Source of the DNA: Salinimicrobium xinjiangense DSM 19287
Lineage (GTDB): Bacteria; Bacteroidota; Bacteroidia; Flavobacteriales; Flavobacteriaceae
Reading direction: 5' to 3'
DNA: 56,916 nt
Assembly: GCF_000423585.1 (NCBI RefSeq)
Contig: NZ_AUIG01000030.1
Span: 1 to 56,916, forward strand
The translations under genes and the position numbers were made by a program. Positions 8,288-17,052 of this stretch are shown one piece after another. How positions within the stretch are numbered: position 1 is the stretch's first letter; each line of letters starts with the position of its first letter. Under the pieces are notes generated by a model, which worked only from the letters and a program-made list of their open reading frames with translations, ran no database searches and had not been told where the DNA came from.

Positions 8288-9211
8288 CTACTGAAGTATT
8301 ATATCCGAATAAGCAAGAATGGTGTTATATCCCTTCTTTCTAAAATATTCCATATCCTCTGCATTACCTGTAGCCAGAATAAAATCTCCGCCCCAGCCTC
8401 CAAGACTTTTTATTGCCCCGGGATAGTCGGGGAAGAGTTTGGATTTTACCTTTTGCAGGCCTGTTTGTTGTGAAATGATATTTTCATGCAGCTCTAGCAG
8501 CAGGTTAAATTCTGTTAGGCTGGTACAGGTTATTATGCTGTGAGTTAGGGCCGATATTTTCTCTATTGCCGTGTCCAAAGATCTTTTTTCCTGCTCCCGG
8601 TAATGTTTTATGGACTCTCTGCTGTTCTGTTTTTGATTGAGATGTATAAAGAATATTTGATCCTTAAAAGGAGGGTCGAAAGAGGTCTTTAAAATGCTGT
8701 TTTCAGCACCTTGTTTTTCAAAGGTAACAGGACTGCCATGAAGTGCCACCGCTACGTCATACCCACTGCCTCCAAAGGTGTCTGCAAGGAGCTCAAAAAC
8801 ATTAATATCAAACCATTTTGCAATGTTGGCGACAAGGGTGGAGGAGGTGCCGAGTCCCCAATCAAGAGGAAATTCGGTTGTGGAAGTTACTTGATAACCG
8901 TTTGCTTTATTAAGAACTTTTTTGTTTTTCTGTGCTGCCGAAAAGAGTGTCAAAAATAGCATTTTTGAAACCTCATCTTTAATGGCTGTTGATTTGTTTG
9001 AAGAAGCCTGCAAGTCAGACATTTTATAATTCTCCTCAAACCAAATATTTCCTTCGCTGTCGATGCTTTTCCACTTGATCACCGGTTCCTCAATCTCCAC
9101 CACTTCCAGGCTTTGCCCAGGTTTTGTGGGGAGTGCCAGAGCTGTGGCACCATCCAGGACAAGATACTCGCCGCTTATCAGTAATTTTCCGTGACTGTGG
9201 AATTTTTGCAT
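8288..9211 (-). CDS. GYDIA-type GHMP kinase, probably mevalonate pathway
   Basis: A 307-residue kinase of the GHMP superfamily. Visible motifs are the N-terminal GKLLISGEYLVLDG (motif 1), PLDWGLGTSSTLVANIA (ATP-binding motif 2, with T in place of one usual Ser) and GGSGYDVAVALHG, the signature from which Bacteroidota 'GYDIA' kinases take their name (here GYDVA). The C-terminus has GAIKSLGGWGGDF, a Gly-rich motif 3 equivalent. It is translationally coupled (TAATG, 9209-9213) to HMG-CoA reductase, so its substrate is likely mevalonate or phosphomevalonate. Which of the two it phosphorylates cannot be told from sequence. Confidence 0.85.
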   Translation of the reverse strand: MQKFHSHGKLLISGEYLVLDGATALALPTKPGQSLEVVEIEEPVIKWKSIDSEGNIWFEENYKMSDLQASSNKSTAIKDEVSKMLFLTLFSAAQKNKKVLNKANGYQVTSTTEFPLDWGLGTSSTLVANIAKWFDINVFELLADTFGGSGYDVAVALHGSPVTFEKQGAENSILKTSFDPPFKDQIFFIHLNQKQNSRESIKHYREQEKRSLDTAIEKISALTHSIITCTSLTEFNLLLELHENIISQQTGLQKVKSKLFPDYPGAIKSLGGWGGDFILATGNAEDMEYFRKKGYNTILAYSDIILQ

Positions 9212-10524
9212 TAACTTCTTAGTTTATCCAGTTGTTCTTCGACTGCACTATGAGATACATTATGTGTTTTGAAATGTGTCACCAGCAGTTCTTTTTCTTT
9301 TGAATTAGCATTTAGCTGATTTAGAATATTCATAAGGTGCATTTTCATATGCCCCTGCTGAATTCCCGTAGTGATCAATGATCTCACGGCAGCGAAATTC
9401 TGGGCAAGTCCTGCAACCGCAACGATCTTCATCAGCTCTTCTGCCGATGGTTTTTGAAGGATCTCCAGTGCGATCCTGGAAAGCGGATGTAAGCCCGTTA
9501 ATCCACCTACAGTTCCAAGCGCCAGCGGAATTTCCATCCAGAACCTGAACTCGCCGTTGCGCACATCGGCATGGGTAAGGCTGGTGTATCTTCCGTCTTT
9601 TGAAGCATATGCGTGGATCCCGGCTTCCACGGCTCTAAAATCATTTCCTGTGGCAAGAACTACGGCATCGATGCCGTTCATGATTCCCTTATTGTGTGTT
9701 ACTGCACGATAGGGTTCTGCTTCAGCAATCTTGATTGCCCGAACAAACTTTGCGGCGAAATCTTCCCCGCTCATACCATGATCTGCAAGTTCTTCTACAG
9801 GGCAGGAAACTTCAGCTCTCACCAGGCAGTCCGGTACATAATTCGATAGTATGCTCATTACGATCTCGATCTCTTTTTCGGAAGGAGAAAAAGCTTCATA
9901 TTTCCCGGCTTCAGCTTTAAAGGTTTCAGCAAATCGCTCCAGGCAGGAATTGATGAAATTCGCACCCATGGAGTCCTTGGTCTCAAAGGTGCCGTGCAGC
10001 TGGTGATAACCTCCCAAAAGTTCAGTTTTATCCCTAAGTTCCAGGTTCACCACTCCGCCGCCTCTCTTTTTCATATTTTTGGTGAGAGGTTCAACTGCCT
10101 CAAGTAACTCCGGCTTTACTTTTCTGAAGAAATCCTGCAGTTTGTTCTTTTTACCATTAAACATGAAATGAACCTGACCTATCTTACGCGTCCCTAAAAC
10201 TTCAGCCTTAAAACCTCCGTGCTTCCCCCAGAATTTTGCAGCTTTACTGGCGGCGGCGATCACAGAACTTTCCTCAATTGCCATTGGAATAGCCATTCTT
10301 TCCCCATTAATAAGGAAATTGGGAGCAAGTCCAAAAGGGAGATAGTAGTTGGAGAGTGTATTTTCTGTGAATTCTTCGTGTAATTGCTGCAGCCTGGAGT
10401 CTGGATTCCAGTATTGTTTCAGAATATTTTCAGCATCAGTATTGCCGGCGAGGTAGGTCCTGCCAAGCCATTGAATTTTCTCCTCTTTAGTGAGTTTTGA
10501 AAACCCAGGAATTGGATCGATCAT
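9211..10524 (-). CDS. mvaA: Hydroxymethylglutaryl-CoA reductase, class II (degradative type by homology)
   Basis: This enzyme interconverts HMG-CoA and mevalonate. The protein has 437 residues from the ATG at 10524 (MIDPIPGFSKL); a longer frame from 10554 would add 10 residues unlike the family. Catalytic signatures are visible: Glu in AIEESSVIAAASK, Lys and Asp in HNKGIMNGIDAVVLATGNDF, and His in QQGHMKMH. The order and spacing fit class II enzymes, named after the mevalonate-degrading Pseudomonas protein. With a coupled GHMP kinase and no catabolic genes nearby, a biosynthetic role in isoprenoid supply is more likely. A perfect -7 element lies 20 nt upstream. It is divergent from the dipeptidyl peptidase gene. 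Confidence 0.92.
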   Translation of the reverse strand: MIDPIPGFSKLTKEEKIQWLGRTYLAGNTDAENILKQYWNPDSRLQQLHEEFTENTLSNYYLPFGLAPNFLINGERMAIPMAIEESSVIAAASKAAKFWGKHGGFKAEVLGTRKIGQVHFMFNGKKNKLQDFFRKVKPELLEAVEPLTKNMKKRGGGVVNLELRDKTELLGGYHQLHGTFETKDSMGANFINSCLERFAETFKAEAGKYEAFSPSEKEIEIVMSILSNYVPDCLVRAEVSCPVEELADHGMSGEDFAAKFVRAIKIAEAEPYRAVTHNKGIMNGIDAVVLATGNDFRAVEAGIHAYASKDGRYTSLTHADVRNGEFRFWMEIPLALGTVGGLTGLHPLSRIALEILQKPSAEELMKIVAVAGLAQNFAAVRSLITTGIQQGHMKMHLMNILNQLNANSKEKELLVTHFKTHNVSHSAVEEQLDKLRS

Positions 10525-10543
10525 TTTGCAAAAATTGGAAAGG

Positions 10544-10551
10544 CAAAGATA
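10544..10551 (-). promoter_or_regulatory. -7 promoter element for the mevalonate pair
   Basis: TATCTTTG on the minus strand matches TAnnTTTG exactly and lies 19 nt before the mvaA ATG. No good -33 TTTG is found at 19-21 nt, so only the -7 element is called. Confidence 0.5.
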
Positions 10552-10731
10552 CAACTACAAACAGAATAGCGGGAAAATCATCAAATTTCTGGTTTTCCCA
10601 CTAATATAAATTTTTTCATGGTTTGGGAACCTTAATTTTCTTTAACATCTTGTTATGATTTAACAGGCGAAAATCTGTTTTTTACCTGAATTTTTATTAA
10701 ACTTGGCAAGCCAATATTTTAATCACAAATA

Positions 10732-12933
10732 ATGAAGTTGACCTACGGCCTTCTGGCCTTTTTTCTTTCGGCCACCACCGTACTTACCGCACAAAAAAAA
10801 CAAATAACACTTGAAGATATATGGGGAGGGACTTTCCGCCAGGAGCGAATGGAATCCCTTCGATCTCTCAACAACGGTAAGGAGTATGTAGTCCTGAATT
10901 TTGACCGTGCGAGCGGCACATCCTCTATTGATGTTTATTCCTATGAGACAGGAAATAAGACCCGCACTATTCTTAACAGTGGAGATCTTAATGACATAAA
11001 GTATTTTTCGGGTTATGAATTTAGTGACAACGAAAATAAACTGGTCCTGGGAACTGAAATTGAACCTATTTACCGTCACTCTACCCGCGGAATTTTTTAC
11101 GTTTATGACCTTCAGACTGAACAGCTCCAAAAAATTTCTAAAAGTAAGATCAAGGAGCCAACCCTGTCTCCCAATGGAGAAAAAGTTGCTTACGTTTACG
11201 AAAATAATATATACGTAAAAGATCTTGCTTCAGGTGAAACAACACAAGTCACTACAGACGGGGAGTTGAATAAGATCATTAACGGTGTGGCCGATTGGGT
11301 TTATGAAGAGGAATTCTCCTTTGTCCGTGCTTTTCAGTGGAATAAAGACAGTGACAAAATCGCATTTTTGAGATTCGATGAGTCAAATGTTCCCCAATTC
11401 TCAATGGATGTTTATGGACAGGAACTTTATCAGACACAAACAGTCTTCAAATACCCTAAAGCCGGAGAAGCAAATTCTGAAGTTTCGCTGCATATATACG
11501 ACCTTCAGAAAGGATCTACCTCAAATATAGATCTTGGGGATTACAATGATTTTTACATTCCGCGTATAAAATGGACCAATGATGCCAACATATTAAGTGC
11601 ACAGGTGCTTAATCGTCATCAAAACGTACTTGAATTGTTCTTTGTCAACGCCCGTACAAATGATGCAAACATCGTACTTACCGAAAAGGATGAAGCTTAT
11701 GTGGATGTTACCGATAATCTTACTTTTCTGGCTGACAACAGTTTTATCTGGACCAGTGAAAAGGATGGCTGGAACCATATTTATCATTATGATAAGAATG
11801 GAAAACTGAAAAACCAGGTTACAAGAGGAAATTGGGAAGTGACAAATTATTACGGGTTTGATCCTAAATCAAAAACAATTTTCTACCAGAGTACAGAGAA
11901 CGGAAGTATTAATCGGGATGTTTTTTCAATAAAGGCCAATGGTAAAAACAAAAAACAGCTTACAAACAAGGTAGGGCAGAACAGTGCCGACTTTAGTGCC
12001 GACTACACTTACTTCATTAATAGCTACAATAGTGCAACTACTCCGTTTGAATTTTCACTACATCGTGCAAAGGACGGAAAGCTGGTGCGAGAGATCCTCA
12101 ACAATAAGGAACTGCTGAATCAAATTAAACAGTTTAATTTCAGTCCGAAGGAATTTTCAACTCTTCCTGTCAACGACAATGAATTGAATATGTGGATGGT
12201 GAAACCTCCTGAATTTGATCCTTCAAAGCAGTATCCGCTCTTTATTGCCCAGTATTCGGGGCCCGGTTCACAGGAAGTGGCGAATCGTTTCCACAGTACA
12301 AATGATTACTGGTATCAAATGCTTGCAGGCAAAGGATATATCGTAGTGGGGATCGATCCACGTGGCACAGGATATAAAGGTGCAGCTTTTAAAAAGGTCA
12401 CTCAGAAAGAATTAGGAAAATATGAAGTAGAGGATGTGATTGAAGCGGCACGTGTTCTTGGGAGCCGGGAATATATAGATGCAGAGAATATTGGCATATG
12501 GGGTTGGAGCTATGGTGGTTTTATGTCTTCCAATGCCATTTTAAAAGGGAATGATGTCTATAAAATGGCTATTGCCGTTGCTCCGGTAACCAGCTGGAGG
12601 TTTTATGATACGATCTACACAGAGAGATATATGACCACTCCGCAGGAGAATCCCTCGGGATATGATGAAAATTCGCCAATCAACCATGTTGAAAAGCTTG
12701 AAGGAGCTTATTTACTGGTACATGGAACCGGAGATGACAATGTACATGTGCAGAATACCATGAGGATGATAGAAGCCCTGGTACAGGCGAACAAACAGTT
12801 TGACTGGGCCATTTATCCCGATAAAAATCACGGGATCTACGGCGGCAACACCCGTTTGCATCTCTATACTCTCATGACCAGATTTATTGAAGAAAATTTA
12901 AAAGTTAATCCTAATATAAAATCATCCCTATAA
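10732..12933 (+). CDS. S9B dipeptidyl peptidase (DPP-IV family)
   Basis: A 733-residue exported serine peptidase that removes N-terminal dipeptides from peptides. It has a signal peptide (residues 1-20, ending TVLTA), an eight-bladed propeller domain (about 50-480) and an alpha/beta hydrolase domain. The nucleophile is Ser593 in GWSYGG; the Asp lies in HGTGDDNVH and the His in PDKNHGIYG. The DPP-IV double-Glu motif that binds the free amino end is present (DWVYEEEF, about 185-192), separating it from endo-acting prolyl oligopeptidases. The stop overlaps the following POT transporter start (TAATG), so released di- and tripeptides are probably imported by the two downstream transporters. Confidence 0.92.
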   Translation: MKLTYGLLAFFLSATTVLTAQKKQITLEDIWGGTFRQERMESLRSLNNGKEYVVLNFDRASGTSSIDVYSYETGNKTRTILNSGDLNDIKYFSGYEFSDNENKLVLGTEIEPIYRHSTRGIFYVYDLQTEQLQKISKSKIKEPTLSPNGEKVAYVYENNIYVKDLASGETTQVTTDGELNKIINGVADWVYEEEFSFVRAFQWNKDSDKIAFLRFDESNVPQFSMDVYGQELYQTQTVFKYPKAGEANSEVSLHIYDLQKGSTSNIDLGDYNDFYIPRIKWTNDANILSAQVLNRHQNVLELFFVNARTNDANIVLTEKDEAYVDVTDNLTFLADNSFIWTSEKDGWNHIYHYDKNGKLKNQVTRGNWEVTNYYGFDPKSKTIFYQSTENGSINRDVFSIKANGKNKKQLTNKVGQNSADFSADYTYFINSYNSATTPFEFSLHRAKDGKLVREILNNKELLNQIKQFNFSPKEFSTLPVNDNELNMWMVKPPEFDPSKQYPLFIAQYSGPGSQEVANRFHSTNDYWYQMLAGKGYIVVGIDPRGTGYKGAAFKKVTQKELGKYEVEDVIEAARVLGSREYIDAENIGIWGWSYGGFMSSNAILKGNDVYKMAIAVAPVTSWRFYDTIYTERYMTTPQENPSGYDENSPINHVEKLEGAYLLVHGTGDDNVHVQNTMRMIEALVQANKQFDWAIYPDKNHGIYGGNTRLHLYTLMTRFIEENLKVNPNIKSSL

Positions 12934-14528
12934 TGGCAAACGCAGCAACAGCACCGAAGAACCAGGAATTATTTGGTCACCCGGTAGGTCTTTATGTTTT
13001 ATTTTTTACAGAAATGTGGGAGCGCTTTTCCTACTATGGAATGCGCGCCATACTTGTATTATATCTGGTGAGTGCAACACAGGGAGGAAATGCAGGTCTT
13101 GGTTGGTCCAACGGGGAAGCTTTGGCCCTTTACGGCTGGTATACCATGCTTGTTTACGTGGCTTCTATTCCGGGAGGAATTATTGCCGATAAACTCTTGG
13201 GACAGAAAAAAGCCGTCCTTTGGGGCGGGATCATACTGGTAGCCGGTCATGGTATTTTGGCAGTTGAAGAAATGTGGGCTTTCTATACCGGTCTGGGACT
13301 TATAATCGCCGGAGTCGGGATGCTTAAACCTAATATTTCTACTATGGTAGGTGGACTTTACAAGGAGGGTGATATTCGCCGGGATAAAGGATTTACCATT
13401 TTCTATATCGGGATCAACCTGGGAGCTTTTCTTTCGAGTTTGATCGTCGGTTATGTCGGAGAAAATATAGGATGGCACTGGGGCTTTGGTCTTGCGGGGA
13501 TCGCAATGGCACTCGGTCTTTTAGTGTACCTGTGGGGACAAAAATATCTTGTGGAAGTGGGTAACCTGCTTTCTAAGGCAGAAAGAGATGAAGGAGCTTC
13601 TTTTGGAGGCATGTTTTCGTCCCTTTTTAAATCTCCTTTGCAGCTGGCAATATCTGCTGCCCTTTTTGCATTTTCAATTTACTGGCTGGTTGTCGAAGAC
13701 ATAGCTTATGGATTCCTGTTTATTTTCCTTACGCTGGTAACCGCCATGATGCTTATGGTATATAAGGATCTTACTACACAGGTCATGAAAGACCGTTATG
13801 TGGTAATGCTGCTCTCATTCATACTGGTAATTGTATTTTGGGGAGCTTTTGAACAGGCAGGAGGTTTGATGAACATCTACGCACTGGAAAAGACAGACAG
13901 AACTTTGCCGTTTAGTTTGCCGCTTATTGGTAGTGAAGTTCCTGCTTCCTGGTTCCAGTCTCTGAATGCACTTTTTATCATCATCTTTGGGGTAATAGTC
14001 GCGAACTTCTGGGCTAAGAGAAAATTAAAGAGTAAAGAAGCATCCTCTATTTTTAAAATGGCAATAGGGGTTATTATTATGGGGATTGGGTTTGTGTTCA
14101 TGGTATTCGCTTCTATGGAATTCCAAAATGATGGTGCATCAGCGATGTACTGGCTTGTACTTGCTTATCTCTTCCATACCATTGGGGAATTAAGTTCCTC
14201 TCCTGTAGCATTATCCTTTATTACTAAACTTGCACCGGTGAAATATGCATCTCTAATGATGGGGGTTTATTTCGCAGCTACCGGACTCGGAAATAAACTT
14301 GCAGGAATTGTAGGTGAATTTTCTTCGGAAGCCGGAGACGGCACCATTTTCCTTGGGATCACCATATTTACCGTTGCCTTTGCTGTGCTAGTATTGCTGA
14401 TGCTCAAGCCGCTGAAGCGCCTTACTCACGGGGTTGAAGATGAAGAGAGAGAACTTCCGCAACAGGAAAATTTTGAACTCGGAGATGAAGATCTTGTAGA
14501 AAAAGAAGATTCTAAAAGAAAGAGGTAA
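12933..14528 (+). CDS. POT family proton-coupled peptide transporter (first of two)
   Basis: A 531-residue MFS transporter of the POT/PTR2 family, which imports di- and tripeptides with protons. The ExxER proton-coupling motif is present (TEMWERFSYYGMR) and the PTR2 signature follows (FTIFYIGINLGAF, about 148-160). About 12-14 hydrophobic segments span the chain. The C-terminal tail (about 505-531) is highly charged. It is locked between the dipeptidyl peptidase and a second POT gene by TAATG overlaps at both ends, suggesting translation re-initiation and a single peptide-use operon. Confidence 0.93.
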   Translation: MANAATAPKNQELFGHPVGLYVLFFTEMWERFSYYGMRAILVLYLVSATQGGNAGLGWSNGEALALYGWYTMLVYVASIPGGIIADKLLGQKKAVLWGGIILVAGHGILAVEEMWAFYTGLGLIIAGVGMLKPNISTMVGGLYKEGDIRRDKGFTIFYIGINLGAFLSSLIVGYVGENIGWHWGFGLAGIAMALGLLVYLWGQKYLVEVGNLLSKAERDEGASFGGMFSSLFKSPLQLAISAALFAFSIYWLVVEDIAYGFLFIFLTLVTAMMLMVYKDLTTQVMKDRYVVMLLSFILVIVFWGAFEQAGGLMNIYALEKTDRTLPFSLPLIGSEVPASWFQSLNALFIIIFGVIVANFWAKRKLKSKEASSIFKMAIGVIIMGIGFVFMVFASMEFQNDGASAMYWLVLAYLFHTIGELSSSPVALSFITKLAPVKYASLMMGVYFAATGLGNKLAGIVGEFSSEAGDGTIFLGITIFTVAFAVLVLLMLKPLKRLTHGVEDEERELPQQENFELGDEDLVEKEDSKRKR

Positions 14529-16315
14529 TGGCAGCTACGGTTCCAGCGGCAGAGAATGATTTTTTTAAATCAAAAGTTTTAGGCCATCCTGCCGGCCTGT
14601 TTGTGCTTTTCTTCACCGAAATGTGGGAGCGATTCTCCTTCTACGGTATGAGAGTGCTGCTTATCAATTTCCTTACCATGGCAATAGTAGGGGTGGATAA
14701 TCCCGGCTGGGGCTGGAGTGCAGAAAATGCAGGAGCCCTGTTTGGAACCTATGCCGGCTTACTTTATCTAACACCTATTGCCGGGGGAATTATTGCCGAT
14801 AAGATCACCGGGTATCGCTGGGCCGTTGTCATAGGTGCGGCAATCATGACTCTAGGACATGCCTCCATGGCCGTAGAAACAGAATTCTCTCTGTATTTCG
14901 GACTTGCTTTACTGGTGATAGGAACTGGTTTCTTCAAACCAAATATTACCTCCATTATTTCTGAAATGTATGACGGGAAACCCGATAAAAAAGATGGTGC
15001 CTACACTATCTTTTATATGGGGGTAAACGCCGGAGCATTCTTTGGAATGATGCTGTGCGGATATTTAGCCGAAAGAGTAGGATGGAGCTGGGGCTTTGGT
15101 CTTGCAGGAATTTTCATGTTACTTGGTACGCTTCAGTTCTGGCTTGCTAAACCTCTTTTTGGAAATATAGGGGGAGTGCCTGACAGGAAGAAAAAAGCTG
15201 AAGAACTTAAAAAAGAAGAGGAATCAGGAATAAAAGATCACTCCCATAACCCTTTTACGACTCTTGACAAGATATTGATTCTGGCAACTTCTGTTATTGG
15301 TTTTCTTTATCTTATTAATGATCCGGTATCAAGAATAGCAAATCTGAATTTGTTGCCGGCAGTCATGCCTTTCGATTTCCAGGGAGAACCTTTTTCAGGA
15401 CCTCTCGGGCTCGCACTTATTGGGCTCGTGCTTTTTCTTGTACTGGTGATCTCCAGGATTGCCCGATATGCAAAAGTTGTTAGAGACAGGTTAATTGCTG
15501 TGGTCATTTTTGCCTTTTTTACAGTGTTTTTCTGGATGTCTTTTGAACAGGGAGCGACCTCGCTTATCATCTTTGCCAGGGATTCTGTCGATAGGGTTTT
15601 AGTTGGAGGGGGAGCTACCGTCTTCAATATTGTCAATACCCTTCTCACGGTAGTACCGCTTATGATCATTACATGGGTGCTCTACCTGCTTTGGAAGCAG
15701 ACCTATAAGCAGGTTTTGGGATCTAATGTAGTACTGGTAGTTTGCTTCGGAATTATATGGGCGATCGTGATCTGGATGCTGGTAAGGGAATTTTCAGGTG
15801 ATGCTACAGAGATCACTGTATCCTGGTTTAGTATTCTTAACTCATTCTTTATCATCGTGTTTGCTTCTTTCTTCTCCAAATGGTGGGAAAGTAAATATAA
15901 TCCCTCTGCAGCATGGAAGTACAGCTTTGGACTTGTCTTGTTGGGAATAGGGTTTGGATTACTCGCATTTGGATCTTCAGGCCTGGCCGAAGGTGCGAAA
16001 GTAAGCATGATCTGGCTTATTCTGGCTTATCTTTTCCATACCCTTGGAGAACTTTGTTTGTCTCCACTGGGTCTGTCCTATGTAAGTAAACTGGTGCCGG
16101 CGAGGATGATCGCATTTATGTTTGGAATGTGGTATCTGGCTATTGCCATTGGGAATAAACTTGCTGGTTCTTTTGGGGGAATGATCGATGAAATAACTGA
16201 ACAATACAGCCTTTCAACGTTCTTCCTCATATTTACCATAGTGCCGATTGGGGCAGGAGTACTGGTGGCGCTGTTGAATCCGTTGCTTAAGAAGCTTATG
16301 CACGGGGTTAAATAA
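14528..16315 (+). CDS. POT family proton-coupled peptide transporter (second of two)
   Basis: A 595-residue paralogue of the preceding transporter, with the same ExxER motif (TEMWERFSFYGMRV) and PTR2 signature (YTIFYMGVNAGAF). It is longer because of a charged cytosolic loop (about 218-240, RKKKAEELKKEEE) and extra hydrophobic segments in the middle (about 245-310). The two paralogues may differ in peptide size or charge preference, as known POT pairs do, but nothing here shows which. The start overlaps the previous stop (TAATG). A terminator at 16337-16369 ends the operon. Confidence 0.93.
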   Translation: MAATVPAAENDFFKSKVLGHPAGLFVLFFTEMWERFSFYGMRVLLINFLTMAIVGVDNPGWGWSAENAGALFGTYAGLLYLTPIAGGIIADKITGYRWAVVIGAAIMTLGHASMAVETEFSLYFGLALLVIGTGFFKPNITSIISEMYDGKPDKKDGAYTIFYMGVNAGAFFGMMLCGYLAERVGWSWGFGLAGIFMLLGTLQFWLAKPLFGNIGGVPDRKKKAEELKKEEESGIKDHSHNPFTTLDKILILATSVIGFLYLINDPVSRIANLNLLPAVMPFDFQGEPFSGPLGLALIGLVLFLVLVISRIARYAKVVRDRLIAVVIFAFFTVFFWMSFEQGATSLIIFARDSVDRVLVGGGATVFNIVNTLLTVVPLMIITWVLYLLWKQTYKQVLGSNVVLVVCFGIIWAIVIWMLVREFSGDATEITVSWFSILNSFFIIVFASFFSKWWESKYNPSAAWKYSFGLVLLGIGFGLLAFGSSGLAEGAKVSMIWLILAYLFHTLGELCLSPLGLSYVSKLVPARMIAFMFGMWYLAIAIGNKLAGSFGGMIDEITEQYSLSTFFLIFTIVPIGAGVLVALLNPLLKKLMHGVK

Positions 16316-16336
16316 AACTATTCAAATTTATTATTT

Positions 16337-16369
16337 TTACGCCCTCTCTTTTGGAGGGCGTAATTTTTA
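16337..16369 (+). terminator. Rho-independent terminator after the POT operon
   Basis: Stem TTACGCCCTC (16337-16346) pairs perfectly with GAGGGCGTAA (16354-16363), 7-nt loop, followed by TTTTTAT. Confidence 0.85.
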
Positions 16370-16408
16370 TAACTTAGGTACGACTATTGCGTAGGTGAAA
16401 GAAAAAGC

Positions 16409-16960
16409 ATGAAAAAATGTATACTCTTTGTGGTTATCATGATTTTTGCAATGACTTCGGGCATTGCCCAGGAGATCAAGTGGATGACCATGAATGAAGC
16501 TTTGGCGGCTCAAAAGAAGAACCCAAAGAAAATTTTCCTGGATGCCTATACAATCTGGTGTGGCCCCTGTAAGTTACTTGACAAAAACACCTTCACTAAT
16601 GAGGATGTAATAAAGTACATCAATAAACACTATTACCCGGTAAAGTTCAATGCTGAAGGTACAGAGGTTGTAAACTACCGTGAGCATACTTTTACTAATC
16701 CTGAATACAACCCGGACAGGAAAGGCCGAAACAGCACTCACCAGTTTGCCCGTGCGATGAAGATCACCGGCTATCCAAGTCTTGTATTTTTTGATGAAAA
16801 AGGAAACCTGATAGGCCCTATTCCTGGTTACCGCACTCCGCACCAACTGGAATTATTCCTGAAGTTATTTGTTGAGGAAGATTACAAGAAGATCACGACC
16901 CCTGAAGCTTTTAAAGCCTATTCCGAGTCATTTAAGAACGAATTTGTGGTTGCTAATTAA
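16409..16960 (+). CDS. Exported thioredoxin-fold protein
   Basis: A 183-residue protein with a signal peptide (residues 1-20, ending GIAQ) and a thioredoxin fold. The redox motif is WCGPC (Cys51, Cys54), preceded by KIFLDAYTI, and the cis-Pro motif is TGYPSLVFF. An insertion of about 40 residues between helix 1 and the cis-Pro strand (YREHTFTNPEYNPDRKGRNS) is unlike plain thioredoxin and resembles the DUF255/thioredoxin_7 group. It would act in the periplasm as a disulfide reductase or oxidase; the partner is unknown. It has its own leader after the POT terminator and its own terminator, so it is probably a single-gene unit. Confidence 0.87.
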   Translation: MKKCILFVVIMIFAMTSGIAQEIKWMTMNEALAAQKKNPKKIFLDAYTIWCGPCKLLDKNTFTNEDVIKYINKHYYPVKFNAEGTEVVNYREHTFTNPEYNPDRKGRNSTHQFARAMKITGYPSLVFFDEKGNLIGPIPGYRTPHQLELFLKLFVEEDYKKITTPEAFKAYSESFKNEFVVAN

Positions 16961-16984
16961 GATTTCATTTCTTAAAAAATATAC

Positions 16985-17015
16985 TGCCCTCTATAAATAG
17001 GAGGGCATTTTATTT
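16985..17015 (+). terminator. Terminator between the thioredoxin-fold gene and comEC
   Basis: Stem TGCCCTC (16985-16991) with GAGGGCA (17001-17007), followed by TTTTATTT. It lies between convergent genes. Its stem repeats the GCCCTC/GAGGGC arms of the terminator at 16337. Confidence 0.7.
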
Positions 17016-17052
17016 AAAAAAATTAAGCTATCCAAGATTTTATAACTAAGCC

